Shown here: in pieces, positions 18,179-25,215 of the stretch | Numbering within the stretch: position 1 is the stretch's first letter | How the letters are laid out: each line of letters starts with the position of its first letter | Assembly: GCF_009834565.1 (NCBI RefSeq) | Contig: NZ_CP019428.1 | Coordinates: 2,542,001 to 2,606,000 of the forward strand | Source: Pseudomonas sp. R76 | GTDB taxonomy: Bacteria > Pseudomonadota > Gammaproteobacteria > Pseudomonadales > Pseudomonadaceae | Reading direction: 5' to 3' | DNA length: 64,000 nucleotides | Made by a program: the position numbers and the translations under genes | Notes under the pieces: model-generated | Database searches by the model: none | Seen by the model: only the letters and a program-made list of their open reading frames with translations | Told to the model about the DNA's origin: nothing

Positions 18179-18185
18179 AATGCCT
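18164..18185 (+). repeat. attL-like direct repeat at the uvrC 3' end
   Basis: Sequence CTGCATAGCGAATAGAATGC plus CT. It covers the last four uvrC codons and stop, and matches 22776-22797 in 20 of 22 positions. It marks the left boundary of the prophage remnant. Confidence 0.8.
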
Positions 18186-18248
18186 ACTTAGTGCGGCGAG
18201 AGGTCAACCCAATGAATCCGGGGCTTTGACCATGATGACCACCGCTAC

Positions 18249-18280
18249 GAACCCTCAAAGTGTTAGAACAATGTTAGAGC
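18249..18280 (+). promoter_or_regulatory. left phage-end repeats (possible integrase arm sites, phage promoter-like core)
   Basis: Two TGTTAGA direct repeats, 11 bp apart (18261 and 18272), echo three at the other end of the prophage. An AACCCTCA core just upstream (18249-18256) resembles promoters of gh-1-like phage polymerases as I remember them. Functional status is unknown. Confidence 0.4.
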
Positions 18281-19063
18281 TTGCGCGTCCCTATCGACGA
18301 TGACGCGGAGGTCCTGAAGACCTGGAAGCGCGAAGCGGCCACTGTGTACCGCCGCGATAAAGCTCGTGTCTCCCGTCGTCTGGGTTATGAGTTTGCCTTG
18401 GAACAGGCCAACAAGTTCTCGGCCTTTGAGTCGATCTACTTCCCCTACAACTTGGACTGGCGTGGCCGGGTCTACGCGATTCCTGCATTCAACCCGCAGG
18501 GTAACGACATGACCAAAGGGCTCTTGCAGGCATCTATTGCGGAACCTGTAGGCGAAGAGGGCATTGAGTGGCTAATGATCCACGGCGCGAACTGCGCTGG
18601 GGTCGATAAGGTCGCTTTCGACCAACGTAAACAATGGGTGACAGACAATGAAGAGCTTATCCTCGGATGCGCCGCCGATCCCCTCAATAACACCGAGTGG
18701 ACCTCGATGGATTCGCCATTCTGCTTCCTCGCTTTCTGCTTTGAGTGGGAAGGGGTCAAACAGAACGGCGCACAGCACCTTTCCGCTCTACCTATCGCCT
18801 TCGATGGCTCATGTTCTGGGATTCAACACTTCAGCGCAATGCTTCGAGATGAACGTGGCGGTCGTGCGGTCAATCTCGTGCCCTCCGAAACCGTGCAGGA
18901 CATCTACAAGCTTGTCGCAGACCGCGTTAATGAAGCGCTGGCACGAGACCTTGCAGAAGGCTCCGACGATTCAACGGAAACCGTAGCGAACAAGAAGACC
19001 GGTGAGATAGCCGAGAAGCGGATTCTTGGCACTCGTGGCATGGCCGCTGGATGGCTCGGCTAA
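18281..19063 (+). pseudogene. T7-like single-subunit RNA polymerase, internal fragment
   Basis: About 260 codons align with the central part of T7 RNA polymerase (roughly its residues 370-630). Hallmarks are AAxVYRRDKARVSRR, FPYNLDWRGRVYA, FNPQGNDMTKGLL, IHGANCAGVDKV and FDGSCSGIQHFSAMLRDE. The last contains the catalytic Asp equivalent to T7 D537. The N-terminal promoter-recognition part and the C-terminal fingers with the second catalytic Asp are missing, so it cannot be active. The frame is open but begins at a deletion junction with no credible start, and it runs into tail-fibre sequence at about 19060. Confidence 0.92.
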
Positions 19064-19922
19064 GTTCCGTAACGCGGTACAGGTGGGTGGCTCAGGTGGT
19101 ATCACTATCCGCAAGGAGGACGATTCGAGCCCCACAGGTTATACCGTCCGTATCGTTCACTCGTCCAACGGCACTGTTAATCTCGTAGATGATATCCGTG
19201 GTCGTGTACGGGCAACTTTCAACGTGTCCGGTGGGTTCGACTCAGGTGGAGACGTTCAGGCTGCGGGTGATGTCCTCGCTCGCTCTGGCAGCGTCCGAGC
19301 TTACGCAAACGGTGTCGACTCAAGCAATGTCCACTACTGGTTCCGCAACGTGGGAGGTGGGACCCGTGCAGTGATCTACAGCGCACAGAATGGGGATGTT
19401 TATATTGCTCCGAGTTATGGAATGCCAGGCGGTGGTCAGTCTATTAGGTTCACTGGTAACGGTGCCGCTGTTATCCCTAACGGTGTGATCCTGAGCCAAT
19501 CGAACGTCGCCATTCTCGGCGATGCCAACCTCGTTTCGCCGATCTACGCTGGCACCTCCCTGTACAACCACTTGGGCCAGTTGGACACCCCTCACCGTTT
19601 ACAGCAGGTCCAGCTTGCAAGTGGCGCAGTAGCGAACGGGACTACGTTGAACCTGAATGACGACGTTTGGAACTACGAGTCCTTTGCGGGCTGGTATGCG
19701 GGCCAGTCGAACGTCTACACGTACGTAACGGGTTTGCGTGAGTTGTCTGCTATGCCTGTGAACACTCAAATGTATATCCAGCACTCGCCTAACAGTTACG
19801 TACTGATGGCCTTCCGTGACACCAACACGGCACAGCGTCGAGTACTTCAGTTCATTAACTTCGGTGCCAACAGCGGATTCACCAACTTCTACGGATTCAA
19901 GCGAGTACCGTACCGACCATAA
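19056..19922 (+). pseudogene. phage tail fibre (gp17-like) C-terminal fragment
   Basis: About 288 codons of a tail-fibre shaft and tip. There are beta-rich repeats (SGGDVQAAGDVLARSGSVRA, GDVYIAPSYG) and a C-terminal receptor-binding-like domain ending FTNFYGFKRVPYRP. It has no start of its own and is joined directly to the RNA polymerase fragment at about 19056-19065. That implies one deletion removing everything from late gene 1 to mid gene 17. The holin gene follows in the T7 position, which supports the identification. Confidence 0.8.
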
Positions 19923-19931
19923 GGAGGCTCA

Positions 19932-20120
19932 ATGCTCGAACTTAATTTTAACGAGGGGGTGGTTCGTGCCACTCCCGTTGTGGCGGCGGCTGGTGCTGAT
20001 GTAGCAAGTCGCTTTGCTGGCTTAACGATGTCCGATTGGTTCTATGCAGCGGCCATCATCTACACACTGACTCAATGCGGCGTCTTGGTCTACAAGACTG
20101 TCAAGGGGGTTAAAACATAG
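19932..20120 (+). CDS. class II holin (T7 gp17.5-like)
   Basis: A 62-aa protein resembling T7 gp17.5, with N-terminal MLELNFNEGVVRATPVVAAAG and then one clear membrane segment (WFYAAAIIYTLTQCGVLVY) with a basic tail. In T7 it opens the inner membrane for lysis. It has a GGAGG ribosome site and appears intact. No endolysin gene remains nearby, so it is unlikely to lyse the cell in the normal way. Confidence 0.85.
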   Translation: MLELNFNEGVVRATPVVAAAGADVASRFAGLTMSDWFYAAAIIYTLTQCGVLVYKTVKGVKT

Positions 20121-20129
20121 GAGGCACTA

Positions 20130-20381
20130 ATGTCCGAAAATTTACTTGAGCAACTTCTTGAAGCTATTGATACCGAAAAGGCTCGCTACATGCTTGCCGA
20201 CCTTCGCAATGAAGAGAAGCGTACCCCGCAACTTTATAACGCCATCGAGAAACTGTTAGAGCGTCACAAGTTCACCATTCAGAAGCTAAAACCTGATGCG
20301 TCCTTGTTGGGCGACTTGGCGTCTTCCCTGGATTCCGTGCGTGACCTTTCTGACGATGAACTTTACGGCACTACGCACTAA
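20130..20381 (+). CDS. terminase small subunit (T7 gp18-like)
   Basis: An 83-aa DNA-packaging protein. The segment MLADLRNEEKRTPQLYNAIEKLLERHKF aligned by eye with T7 gp18 leaves little doubt (shown key residues: RTPQLYNAI, KLLERHKF). It would recognise concatemer ends and load the large subunit, whose gene here is truncated. It has an AGGAGG ribosome site, lies 9 bp after the holin, and looks intact. Confidence 0.9.
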   Translation: MSENLLEQLLEAIDTEKARYMLADLRNEEKRTPQLYNAIEKLLERHKFTIQKLKPDASLLGDLASSLDSVRDLSDDELYGTTH

Positions 20382-20396
20382 GCAATAAGGAGACCC

Positions 20397-20849
20397 ATGG
20401 GAACAATCACCAAGATGATCTTGGGGCTTGCCTGTGCCTGTCTGTTGGTCCTTGGGGTTTATTCCAAGGGCTGGCATGACCGGGACGTTAAAGCAACCAA
20501 CGATAAGGCTAAGGAGCTTATACAGCTCAACAGCGAACGGGAGGAAGAACGTGCAACAACTCAGAAGGCTCTTAACGAAGTCTCTAAGAATTGGCAGGAC
20601 TACAGTAAAAACAGTAAGGCTGTGGCTGACCGCACTATTGATAGGCTGCGCGCTGACGGTATCAGGCTGTCAGTCCAGCTCGCAGATTCAACCGTCTGCA
20701 ACGTCACAGGTAGTTGTGGACCAGTCAGTAATGGTAAAGCCGAGTTACACCCAGACACTTCTCGATTTCTTATCGAGCAGGCCCAGCGCGCAGACGAACA
20801 AGTAACCGCGCTTCAACAAATTGTAAGGAGATTACAAGGAGAGAAATAA
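20397..20849 (+). CDS. i-spanin (Rz-like, T7 gp18.5)
   Basis: A 150-aa type II membrane protein with an N-terminal anchor (MILGLACACLLVLGVYSKGW) followed by a long charged coiled-coil (about 30-90) in the periplasm. The nested +1-frame lipoprotein ORF identifies it as the Rz half of an Rz/Rz1 pair, which fuses inner and outer membranes during lysis. It has a GGAG ribosome site and is intact. Confidence 0.85.
   Translation: MGTITKMILGLACACLLVLGVYSKGWHDRDVKATNDKAKELIQLNSEREEERATTQKALNEVSKNWQDYSKNSKAVADRTIDRLRADGIRLSVQLADSTVCNVTGSCGPVSNGKAELHPDTSRFLIEQAQRADEQVTALQQIVRRLQGEK
20551..20805 (+). CDS. o-spanin lipoprotein (Rz1-like, T7 gp18.7) nested in Rz
   Basis: An 84-aa ORF wholly inside the i-spanin gene in the +1 frame. 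GTG 20551 is preceded by GAGGAAG. A hydrophobic stretch (LWLTALLIGCALTVSGC) ends in a lipobox with Cys at about residue 49. The C-terminal VDQSVMVKP-type segment recalls T7 gp18.7. An overlapping lipoprotein gene is the defining feature of Rz1 spanins. Confidence 0.8.
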   Translation: MQQLRRLLTKSLRIGRTTVKTVRLWLTALLIGCALTVSGCQSSSQIQPSATSQVVVDQSVMVKPSYTQTLLDFLSSRPSAQTNK

Positions 20850-20861
20850 TAGGGAGGGCAA

Positions 20862-21829
20862 TTGAATCAATCAGAAAAAGACATAGCGTTAATGAAAAGG
20901 TCCTTTGTGGCCTTTCTTTTTGTCCTGTGGGCAGCTCTTAACTTACCGAAGCCAACGAGATGTCAGATAGATATGGCTCGGGTCCTTTCCTCCGGGAAAG
21001 ATAAACGGTTCATCCTTCAGGCATTCCGAGGTATCGGCAAGAGCTTTATTACGTGCGCCTTTGTTGTGTGGAAACTCTGGAATAACCCAGACCTAAAGTT
21101 CCTCATTGTGTCGGCCTCGAAAGAACGGGCAGATGCAAACAGCATCTTTATTAAACGGATCATTGATCTACTTCCGTTTCTGCACCACCTGAAGCCAACC
21201 GCGAAGCAACGTGATAGCTCGCTGAGTTTCGACGTGGGACCGGCTAAGCCTGACCACTCGCCGTCTGTGAAGTCGGTTGGTATCACTGGGCAGCTTACGG
21301 GTTCCCGTGCAGACATCCTTATTGCGGATGACGTTGAGGTCCCAGGTAACAGCGCCACTCAGGCAGCTCGTGAAGCCCTGGCAACACTCGTTCAAGAGTT
21401 CGACGCGATCCTAAAGCCGCTGCCTGGGTCTCAGATTATTTACCTGGGCACGCCACAAACCGAGATGACCCTTTACAGGTCGCTCGAAGATAAAGGCTAC
21501 GTGACAACCATCTGGCCAGCTCGGTATCCCAAGGACCACAAGGACCTTGAGAGCTACGCGCATGGTGGTGGGAGTCGACTCGCGCCGATGCTTCTCCGAG
21601 AGCTTCAAGAGGATGACTCGCTTTACTGGAAGCCTACTGACCCTGTTCGTTTCGACGATACGGACCTACGGGAACGTGAGTTGTCCTACGGTAAAGGCGG
21701 CTTCGCGCTTCAGTTCATGCTTAACCCGAACCTTAGTGACGCCGAGAAGTACCCGCTTAAGCTTCGTGACTTCATCGTGGGGCTGTTCTCCTTGGACACT
21801 GCACCCACAACCCTTCAGTGGTTGGCCGT
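20862..21829 (+). pseudogene. terminase large subunit (T7 gp19-like), C-terminally truncated
   Basis: About 320 codons align with the N-terminal ATPase half of T7 gp19: [20 protein letters not shown] (Walker A-like), [43 protein letters not shown] (Walker B) and [12 protein letters not shown]. Homology stops near TTLQWL at about 21825. The frame then runs on through unrelated sequence to 21965. The nuclease half (about 250 residues in T7) is missing, so packaging is impossible. The break coincides with the start of a gp19.5-like frame, indicating a deletion. Confidence 0.9.
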
Positions 21830-21978
21830 CCCTTCGAGTACTGCTGACGCACCGTGTCACCTACCGATTTCTTGCTTTACTCCTTGTTTCTCTTGGAGTT
21901 GTTCAAGGTGGTCCACTTGTCGAAACCTTTGGGGATGTCGTCTGTGTTCTACTTGGTGGCTGTGATGGGGGACCTTAG
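21830..21978 (+). pseudogene. gp19.5-like small protein remnant
   Basis: In the frame +1 relative to the terminase remnant, [19 protein letters not shown] closely matches the start of T7 gp19.5 as I know it ([11 protein letters not shown]). About 48 codons run to a TAG at 21976-21978. No start codon precedes it, because the deletion that removed the terminase C-terminus also removed the gp19.5 start. Function in T7 is unknown. Confidence 0.7.
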
Positions 21979-22022
21979 CGGGATTCTCGTAGGGTTTGTA
22001 ATGAACGAGGTGGGTAGGAGCC

Positions 22023-22544
22023 ATGAGGCTGAGGAATGAAGAGCAGTACTTATTTTATCGCATGTACTCTAATGACATGGTCTCCGCGCTTACCTCTATA
22101 AAGATACTGAAGCGATACAGAAGACCAGACGTTAGGTATGCACTGCTTCGTGATATCACGGTGGCCTACGTTCGTCCTTTTTCCAAGAATATAGGCAAGA
22201 GCGGTAAAAACGAACTCGCAACAAAAAACATTGTTCCGAAAGAGATGCTGCCCCTGCACCAACAGCTCGTAAACCTGAGAATGCAGCAATTTGCACATAC
22301 GGACCTCACCTACCGGCAACCGAAAACGGTCCTTTGGGCTGGCGGTATGTATTACGTTCAGTTCAGGGAGGCTGATTATGATGGCCTATTAGGACAAATC
22401 CCTGAGATTGAAATACTCGTGCGCTCTGTCGAATCCCGTGTAAATGACTGCATAGCTGAATACGAGCGCGAGGGACACCACTGGAACCATGAGGATACGA
22501 TCAGAATCACGCTACCAACGTTGGACGGTACAGGTTTCCTTTGA
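22023..22544 (+). CDS. putative HEPN-domain protein, prophage cargo
   Basis: A 173-aa cytosolic, mostly helical protein with no close T7 counterpart. It lies between the gp19.5 remnant and the phage terminal-repeat motif. Residues 82-94 (LVNLRMQQFAHTD) contain R86-x5-H92. This fits the R-x(4-6)-H motif of HEPN ribonucleases and resembles the LRxxxxAHxD segment of AbiU2/AbiV-like proteins. AT content is higher than in the host genes. Its intact frame amid deleted phage genes suggests selection. An abortive-infection or superinfection-exclusion RNase is inferred; it could also be an unrelated hypothetical moron. Confidence 0.5.
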   Translation: MRLRNEEQYLFYRMYSNDMVSALTSIKILKRYRRPDVRYALLRDITVAYVRPFSKNIGKSGKNELATKNIVPKEMLPLHQQLVNLRMQQFAHTDLTYRQPKTVLWAGGMYYVQFREADYDGLLGQIPEIEILVRSVESRVNDCIAEYEREGHHWNHEDTIRITLPTLDGTGFL

Positions 22545-22593
22545 GAATCTGACAGAAAAATCTGAGTGACCACCTCAATAGGGCTCAGCCGCC

Positions 22594-22610
22594 AGTTCCC
22601 CCCCATAGGG
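22594..22610 (+). other. T7-like terminal-repeat/packaging-end motif
   Basis: AGTTCCCCCCCATAGGG nearly matches the segment AGTTCCCCCATAGGG that I recall from the T7 direct terminal repeat, differing by two extra C. It lies downstream of the last phage gene, where the genome end should be. It supports a true T7-type phage chromosome in which the HEPN-like gene sits just inside the right end. Confidence 0.5.
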
Positions 22611-22697
22611 CCTCGCCTGGGTCCTTATCGCGCACATGGGCGCCTCTGTAGGCCGGTCCTTTCTGGTATCGTTACGGCCTGTCTCCCTGATTCCCGA

Positions 22698-22730
22698 GTG
22701 TTAGACTTGGGTTAGAACACCGTTAGACAT
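22698..22730 (+). promoter_or_regulatory. right phage-end GTTAGA repeats (possible integrase arm sites)
   Basis: Three direct repeats (TGTTAGAC, GGTTAGAAC, CGTTAGAC) spaced about 11 bp apart, some 50 bp inside attR. Their matching repeats near attL suggest arm-type binding sites for a lost tyrosine integrase. Confidence 0.5.
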
Positions 22731-22775
22731 TCGTTCAATTATGCTCGTATCATGGCTGTGCCACGCCTCTTGTGC

Positions 22776-22797
22776 CTGCACAGCGAGTAGAATGCCT
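22776..22797 (+). repeat. attR-like direct repeat
   Basis: CTGCACAGCGAGTAGAATGC plus CT, 20/22 identical to 18164-18185. Read in frame it still encodes LHSE-stop, so it is the displaced original end of uvrC. It abuts the pgsA 5' region. Confidence 0.8.
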
Positions 22798-22822
22798 TTC
22801 CACCTCGTAGCCAGTTGTGCCG

Positions 22823-23383
22823 ATGAATATCCCTAATCTGATCACCGTTCTACGCGTCCTGCTTATCCCGATTTTTATTTTGCTGTTTTATTTGCCTTAC
22901 GAATGGAGCTACGCGGCCTCAAGTTCGGTGTTTGCCTTCGCGGCCGCCACCGACTGGCTCGACGGCTACCTGGCGCGCCGCCTGGAACAAAGCACGCCTT
23001 TTGGTGCGTTCCTGGACCCGGTGGCCGACAAACTCATGGTGGCCGTCGCCCTGGTCCTGCTGGTGCAGGAACACGGCAACCTGTGGCTGACCCTGCCGGC
23101 CGCGGTGATCATCGGCCGCGAGATCGTCGTTTCAGCCCTGCGCGAATGGATGGCCGAAATCGGCGCCCGCGCCCACGTGGCGGTCTCCAACATGGGCAAG
23201 TGGAAAACCGCCGCGCAGATGCTCGCGCTGGTCATCCTGCTGGCCAACCCGTCGGACTTCTCCTTCTGGGTCCTGCTGGGCTACGCCTTGCTGCTGATCG
23301 CCGCCGGCCTGACCTTGTGGTCCATGCTCCAGTATTTGCGCGCCGCCTGGCCTCACCTGCGCACCACCGTTGAAAAGAAATAA
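22823..23383 (+). CDS. pgsA: CDP-diacylglycerol-glycerol-3-phosphate 3-phosphatidyltransferase
   Basis: A 186-aa inner-membrane enzyme making phosphatidylglycerol phosphate, the committed step to phosphatidylglycerol. It has the N-terminal [16 protein letters not shown] and the CDP-alcohol phosphotransferase motif D-G-x2-A-R-x8-G-x3-D-x3-D (residues [18 protein letters not shown], then DPVADK). Several transmembrane helices follow. ATG 22823 gives the usual PgsA N-terminus; a GTG six bases upstream is the alternative. In other pseudomonads it directly follows uvrC. Confidence 0.95.
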   Translation: MNIPNLITVLRVLLIPIFILLFYLPYEWSYAASSSVFAFAAATDWLDGYLARRLEQSTPFGAFLDPVADKLMVAVALVLLVQEHGNLWLTLPAAVIIGREIVVSALREWMAEIGARAHVAVSNMGKWKTAAQMLALVILLANPSDFSFWVLLGYALLLIAAGLTLWSMLQYLRAAWPHLRTTVEKK

Positions 23384-23403
23384 AACTTTTTTGAATCAAG
23401 GGG

Positions 23404-23431
23404 TTGACGGGGGTTCTGGATTCTATAGAAT
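23404..23431 (+). promoter_or_regulatory. sigma-70 promoter of tRNA-Gly
   Basis: TTGACG (-35, 23404-23409) and TAGAAT (-10, 23426-23431) with 16-bp spacing, 15 bp before the tRNA 5' end. Confidence 0.65.
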
Positions 23432-23446
23432 GCACACCACCAAGAC

Positions 23447-23522
<76 letters not shown>

Positions 23523-23537
23523 AACACAAAGAAAAAG

Positions 23538-23562
23538 CCACTCTAACGAGTGGTTTTTTTTT
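23538..23562 (+). terminator. tRNA-Gly terminator
   Basis: Stem CCACTC / GAGTGG, loop TAAC, followed by nine T. A classical intrinsic terminator 15 bases after the tRNA. Confidence 0.9.
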
Positions 23563-23575
23563 GCCTGGAATTTAC

Positions 23576-23892
23576 TCATACGTCGGCGCTTGGCCAGCCA
23601 TTTGTCGTGCCTGGCCAAGCTCTGTCCAGGGCCTGGGAGAGCCCGACATCTGCGAGAAGGCGGTTTTTCACGGCAAAGAACACCCCGCCGACGCACTGGA
23701 CCACCGTCAACATACTTGCAGCCTGCAGGCTCAAGCCCAGCAGGGCTCCGGGCTTGCCTTGGCGCTGGCCAAGAAAGGCGCTGCCAAGGGCGGCGAGGAA
23801 AAAGCCCGCGCCGAACGGCAGGATCCGCGCACCCACTGCCGCTGGGCCGAGCTGGAAAACCCGACTGCAGATAGTCGGCGTAACGTAATGGG
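23576..23892 (-). pseudogene. MFS transporter fragment with frameshift
   Basis: On the minus strand, the frame YADYLQSGF (about 23890-23865) continues in another frame as QLGPAAVGARILPFGAGFFL and then LGSAFLGQR...LLGLSLQAA. Together they recall the mid-region of an EmrB/QacA-type major facilitator protein (helix, short loop, helix). A one-base shift in the T/C run near 23862 and truncation at both ends mark it as dead. It is convergent with tRNA-Gly and lies just downstream of the alcohol dehydrogenase gene. The family call is by eye only. Confidence 0.5.
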
Positions 23893-23913
23893 TACTGTTG
23901 CGTCCTGCCTGAG

Positions 23914-24954
23914 CTAGAACTCGGTCACAACCGTTACGCCGGCCGTCTCGAAGCGATCCATGTTCATCAGCGCGTCGATGGACTGCTCCAGGCTGATGGT
24001 TTTACCCACGAGTTTTTCCGGGGCGAGTTTTCCGCAGGTGATCATCTGGACCATGGCGTCATAACGATGGGCTTGCATGCCGTGGCTTCCGTAGATCTCA
24101 AGCTCGTGCGCGATAACTTTGCTCATGGGGATCGCCGGTGTGGCGTGGTCGGCGAGCATCAGGCCTACCTGGACGTGTTTGCCTCGACGGCGCAGGTTGT
24201 TGATGGAGTTGAAGCACGTGGTGGGATGGCCCAGTGCATCCAGTGAGACGTGGGCGCCACCCTGGGTGATTTCCAGCACGGCTTCGGTGACGTCCGCAAC
24301 GGCTTGTGCGTTCACGGTTGCAACGGCGCCGAGCGAGCGCGCCAGTTCGAGTTTTTCCTGGGAAATATCGATGGCGATGACGTTCGCGCCGAGGGCGTTG
24401 GCGATCATCACGGCGGACAGGCCGACGCCTCCGCAGCCGTGCACCGCAATCCACTGTCCGGCGCTGACTTTGCCTTGGTCAACGACGGCGCGGAATGAAG
24501 TGGCGAAGCGACAACCCAGGCTTGCAGCGGTGGCAAAGTCCATGCTCTCAGGGAGTGCCACGACGTTCAGGTCGGCCTGATGGATACCGACGTATTCAGC
24601 AAACGAACCCCAGTGGGTGAAGCCCGGTTGAAACTGCGTATTGCAGACCTGCTGGTTACCGCTGTTGCACTCGGGACACGCGCCACACCCGCCGACGAAG
24701 GGCACCGTCACGCGGTCGCCGACCTTCCACCGGGTAATGTCGCGGCCAACCTCGACCACGATGCCGGCAAGCTCATGCCCGGGAACATGCGGCAGCTGGA
24801 TGTCCGGATCATGGCCCTTCCAGCCGTGCCAGTCGCTGCGGCAAACCCCCGTGCCCCTCACCTGTATCACCACACCGTGACGCTCCGGCGTCGGGTCTTC
24901 GACGTCCATCACGCGCGGCGGTTTGGAAAAGGCTTCGTAGACAACTGCTTTCAT
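23914..24954 (-). CDS. zinc-dependent alcohol dehydrogenase (MDR family)
   Basis: 346 aa. It has the catalytic-zinc Cys in [12 protein letters not shown], His-Glu in [14 protein letters not shown], structural-zinc cysteines in [17 protein letters not shown], and the NAD(P) Rossmann motif [15 protein letters not shown]. Length fits tetrameric bacterial zinc alcohol dehydrogenases. ATG 24954 has a GAGG site; the frame stays open further upstream, but those codons are not conserved-looking. It is monocistronic. The substrate is unknown. Confidence 0.9.
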   Translation of the reverse strand: MKAVVYEAFSKPPRVMDVEDPTPERHGVVIQVRGTGVCRSDWHGWKGHDPDIQLPHVPGHELAGIVVEVGRDITRWKVGDRVTVPFVGGCGACPECNSGNQQVCNTQFQPGFTHWGSFAEYVGIHQADLNVVALPESMDFATAASLGCRFATSFRAVVDQGKVSAGQWIAVHGCGGVGLSAVMIANALGANVIAIDISQEKLELARSLGAVATVNAQAVADVTEAVLEITQGGAHVSLDALGHPTTCFNSINNLRRRGKHVQVGLMLADHATPAIPMSKVIAHELEIYGSHGMQAHRYDAMVQMITCGKLAPEKLVGKTISLEQSIDALMNMDRFETAGVTVVTEF

Positions 24955-25068
24955 GAAAGTAACCTCTATCCCTGTAGTGCACAGCGGCGAATCGTCGACC
25001 AATTTGCCGCCGAACATGCAGAAAGGCGTGCGGCGTTCAAACGAAAGTAAGGTGATACTCCCGCTCCC

Positions 25069-25097
25069 AAAGCCACTCAATTGAGTGGCTTTTTATT
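25069..25097. terminator. bidirectional hairpin terminator without an obvious parent gene
   Basis: A perfect palindrome AAAGCCACTCAA / TTGAGTGGCTTT followed by TTATT. It lies upstream of both neighbouring genes, so it terminates neither. It resembles the tRNA-Gly terminator and follows a CCCGCTCC fragment, suggesting a displaced copy of the tRNA 3' flank. Confidence 0.6.
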
Positions 25098-25215
25098 GGG
25101 CGCGATAACGTTAATTTGCAATGTTTAACGTGGTTTAATGTTTACGCCGACACGCGATGGAACCGCAAGCGTCGGCCCGGCATCTGCCGTTGTCATTGAC
25201 CCAAGGAGCTACACC

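Larger units (their letters stand above)
18164..22797 (+). mobile_element. eroded T7-like (Autographiviridae) prophage inserted in the 3' end of uvrC
   Basis: A 4.6-kb block between uvrC and pgsA, genes usually adjacent in pseudomonads, bounded by 22-bp direct repeats. It contains, in T7 order, an RNA polymerase fragment (gp1), tail-fibre fragment (gp17), holin (gp17.5), small terminase (gp18), i-spanin and o-spanin (gp18.5/18.7), truncated large terminase (gp19), gp19.5 remnant, a HEPN-like cargo gene and a T7-like terminal-repeat motif. Integrase, replication, capsid and most tail genes are gone through at least three deletions. Codon use is less GC-rich than the flanks. Confidence 0.9.

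Noticed and set aside
21854..22039. 61-codon ORF after the terminase remnant
   Set aside because: It overlaps the gp19.5-like frame, which has recognisable similarity to T7 gp19.5. The alternative frame has none.
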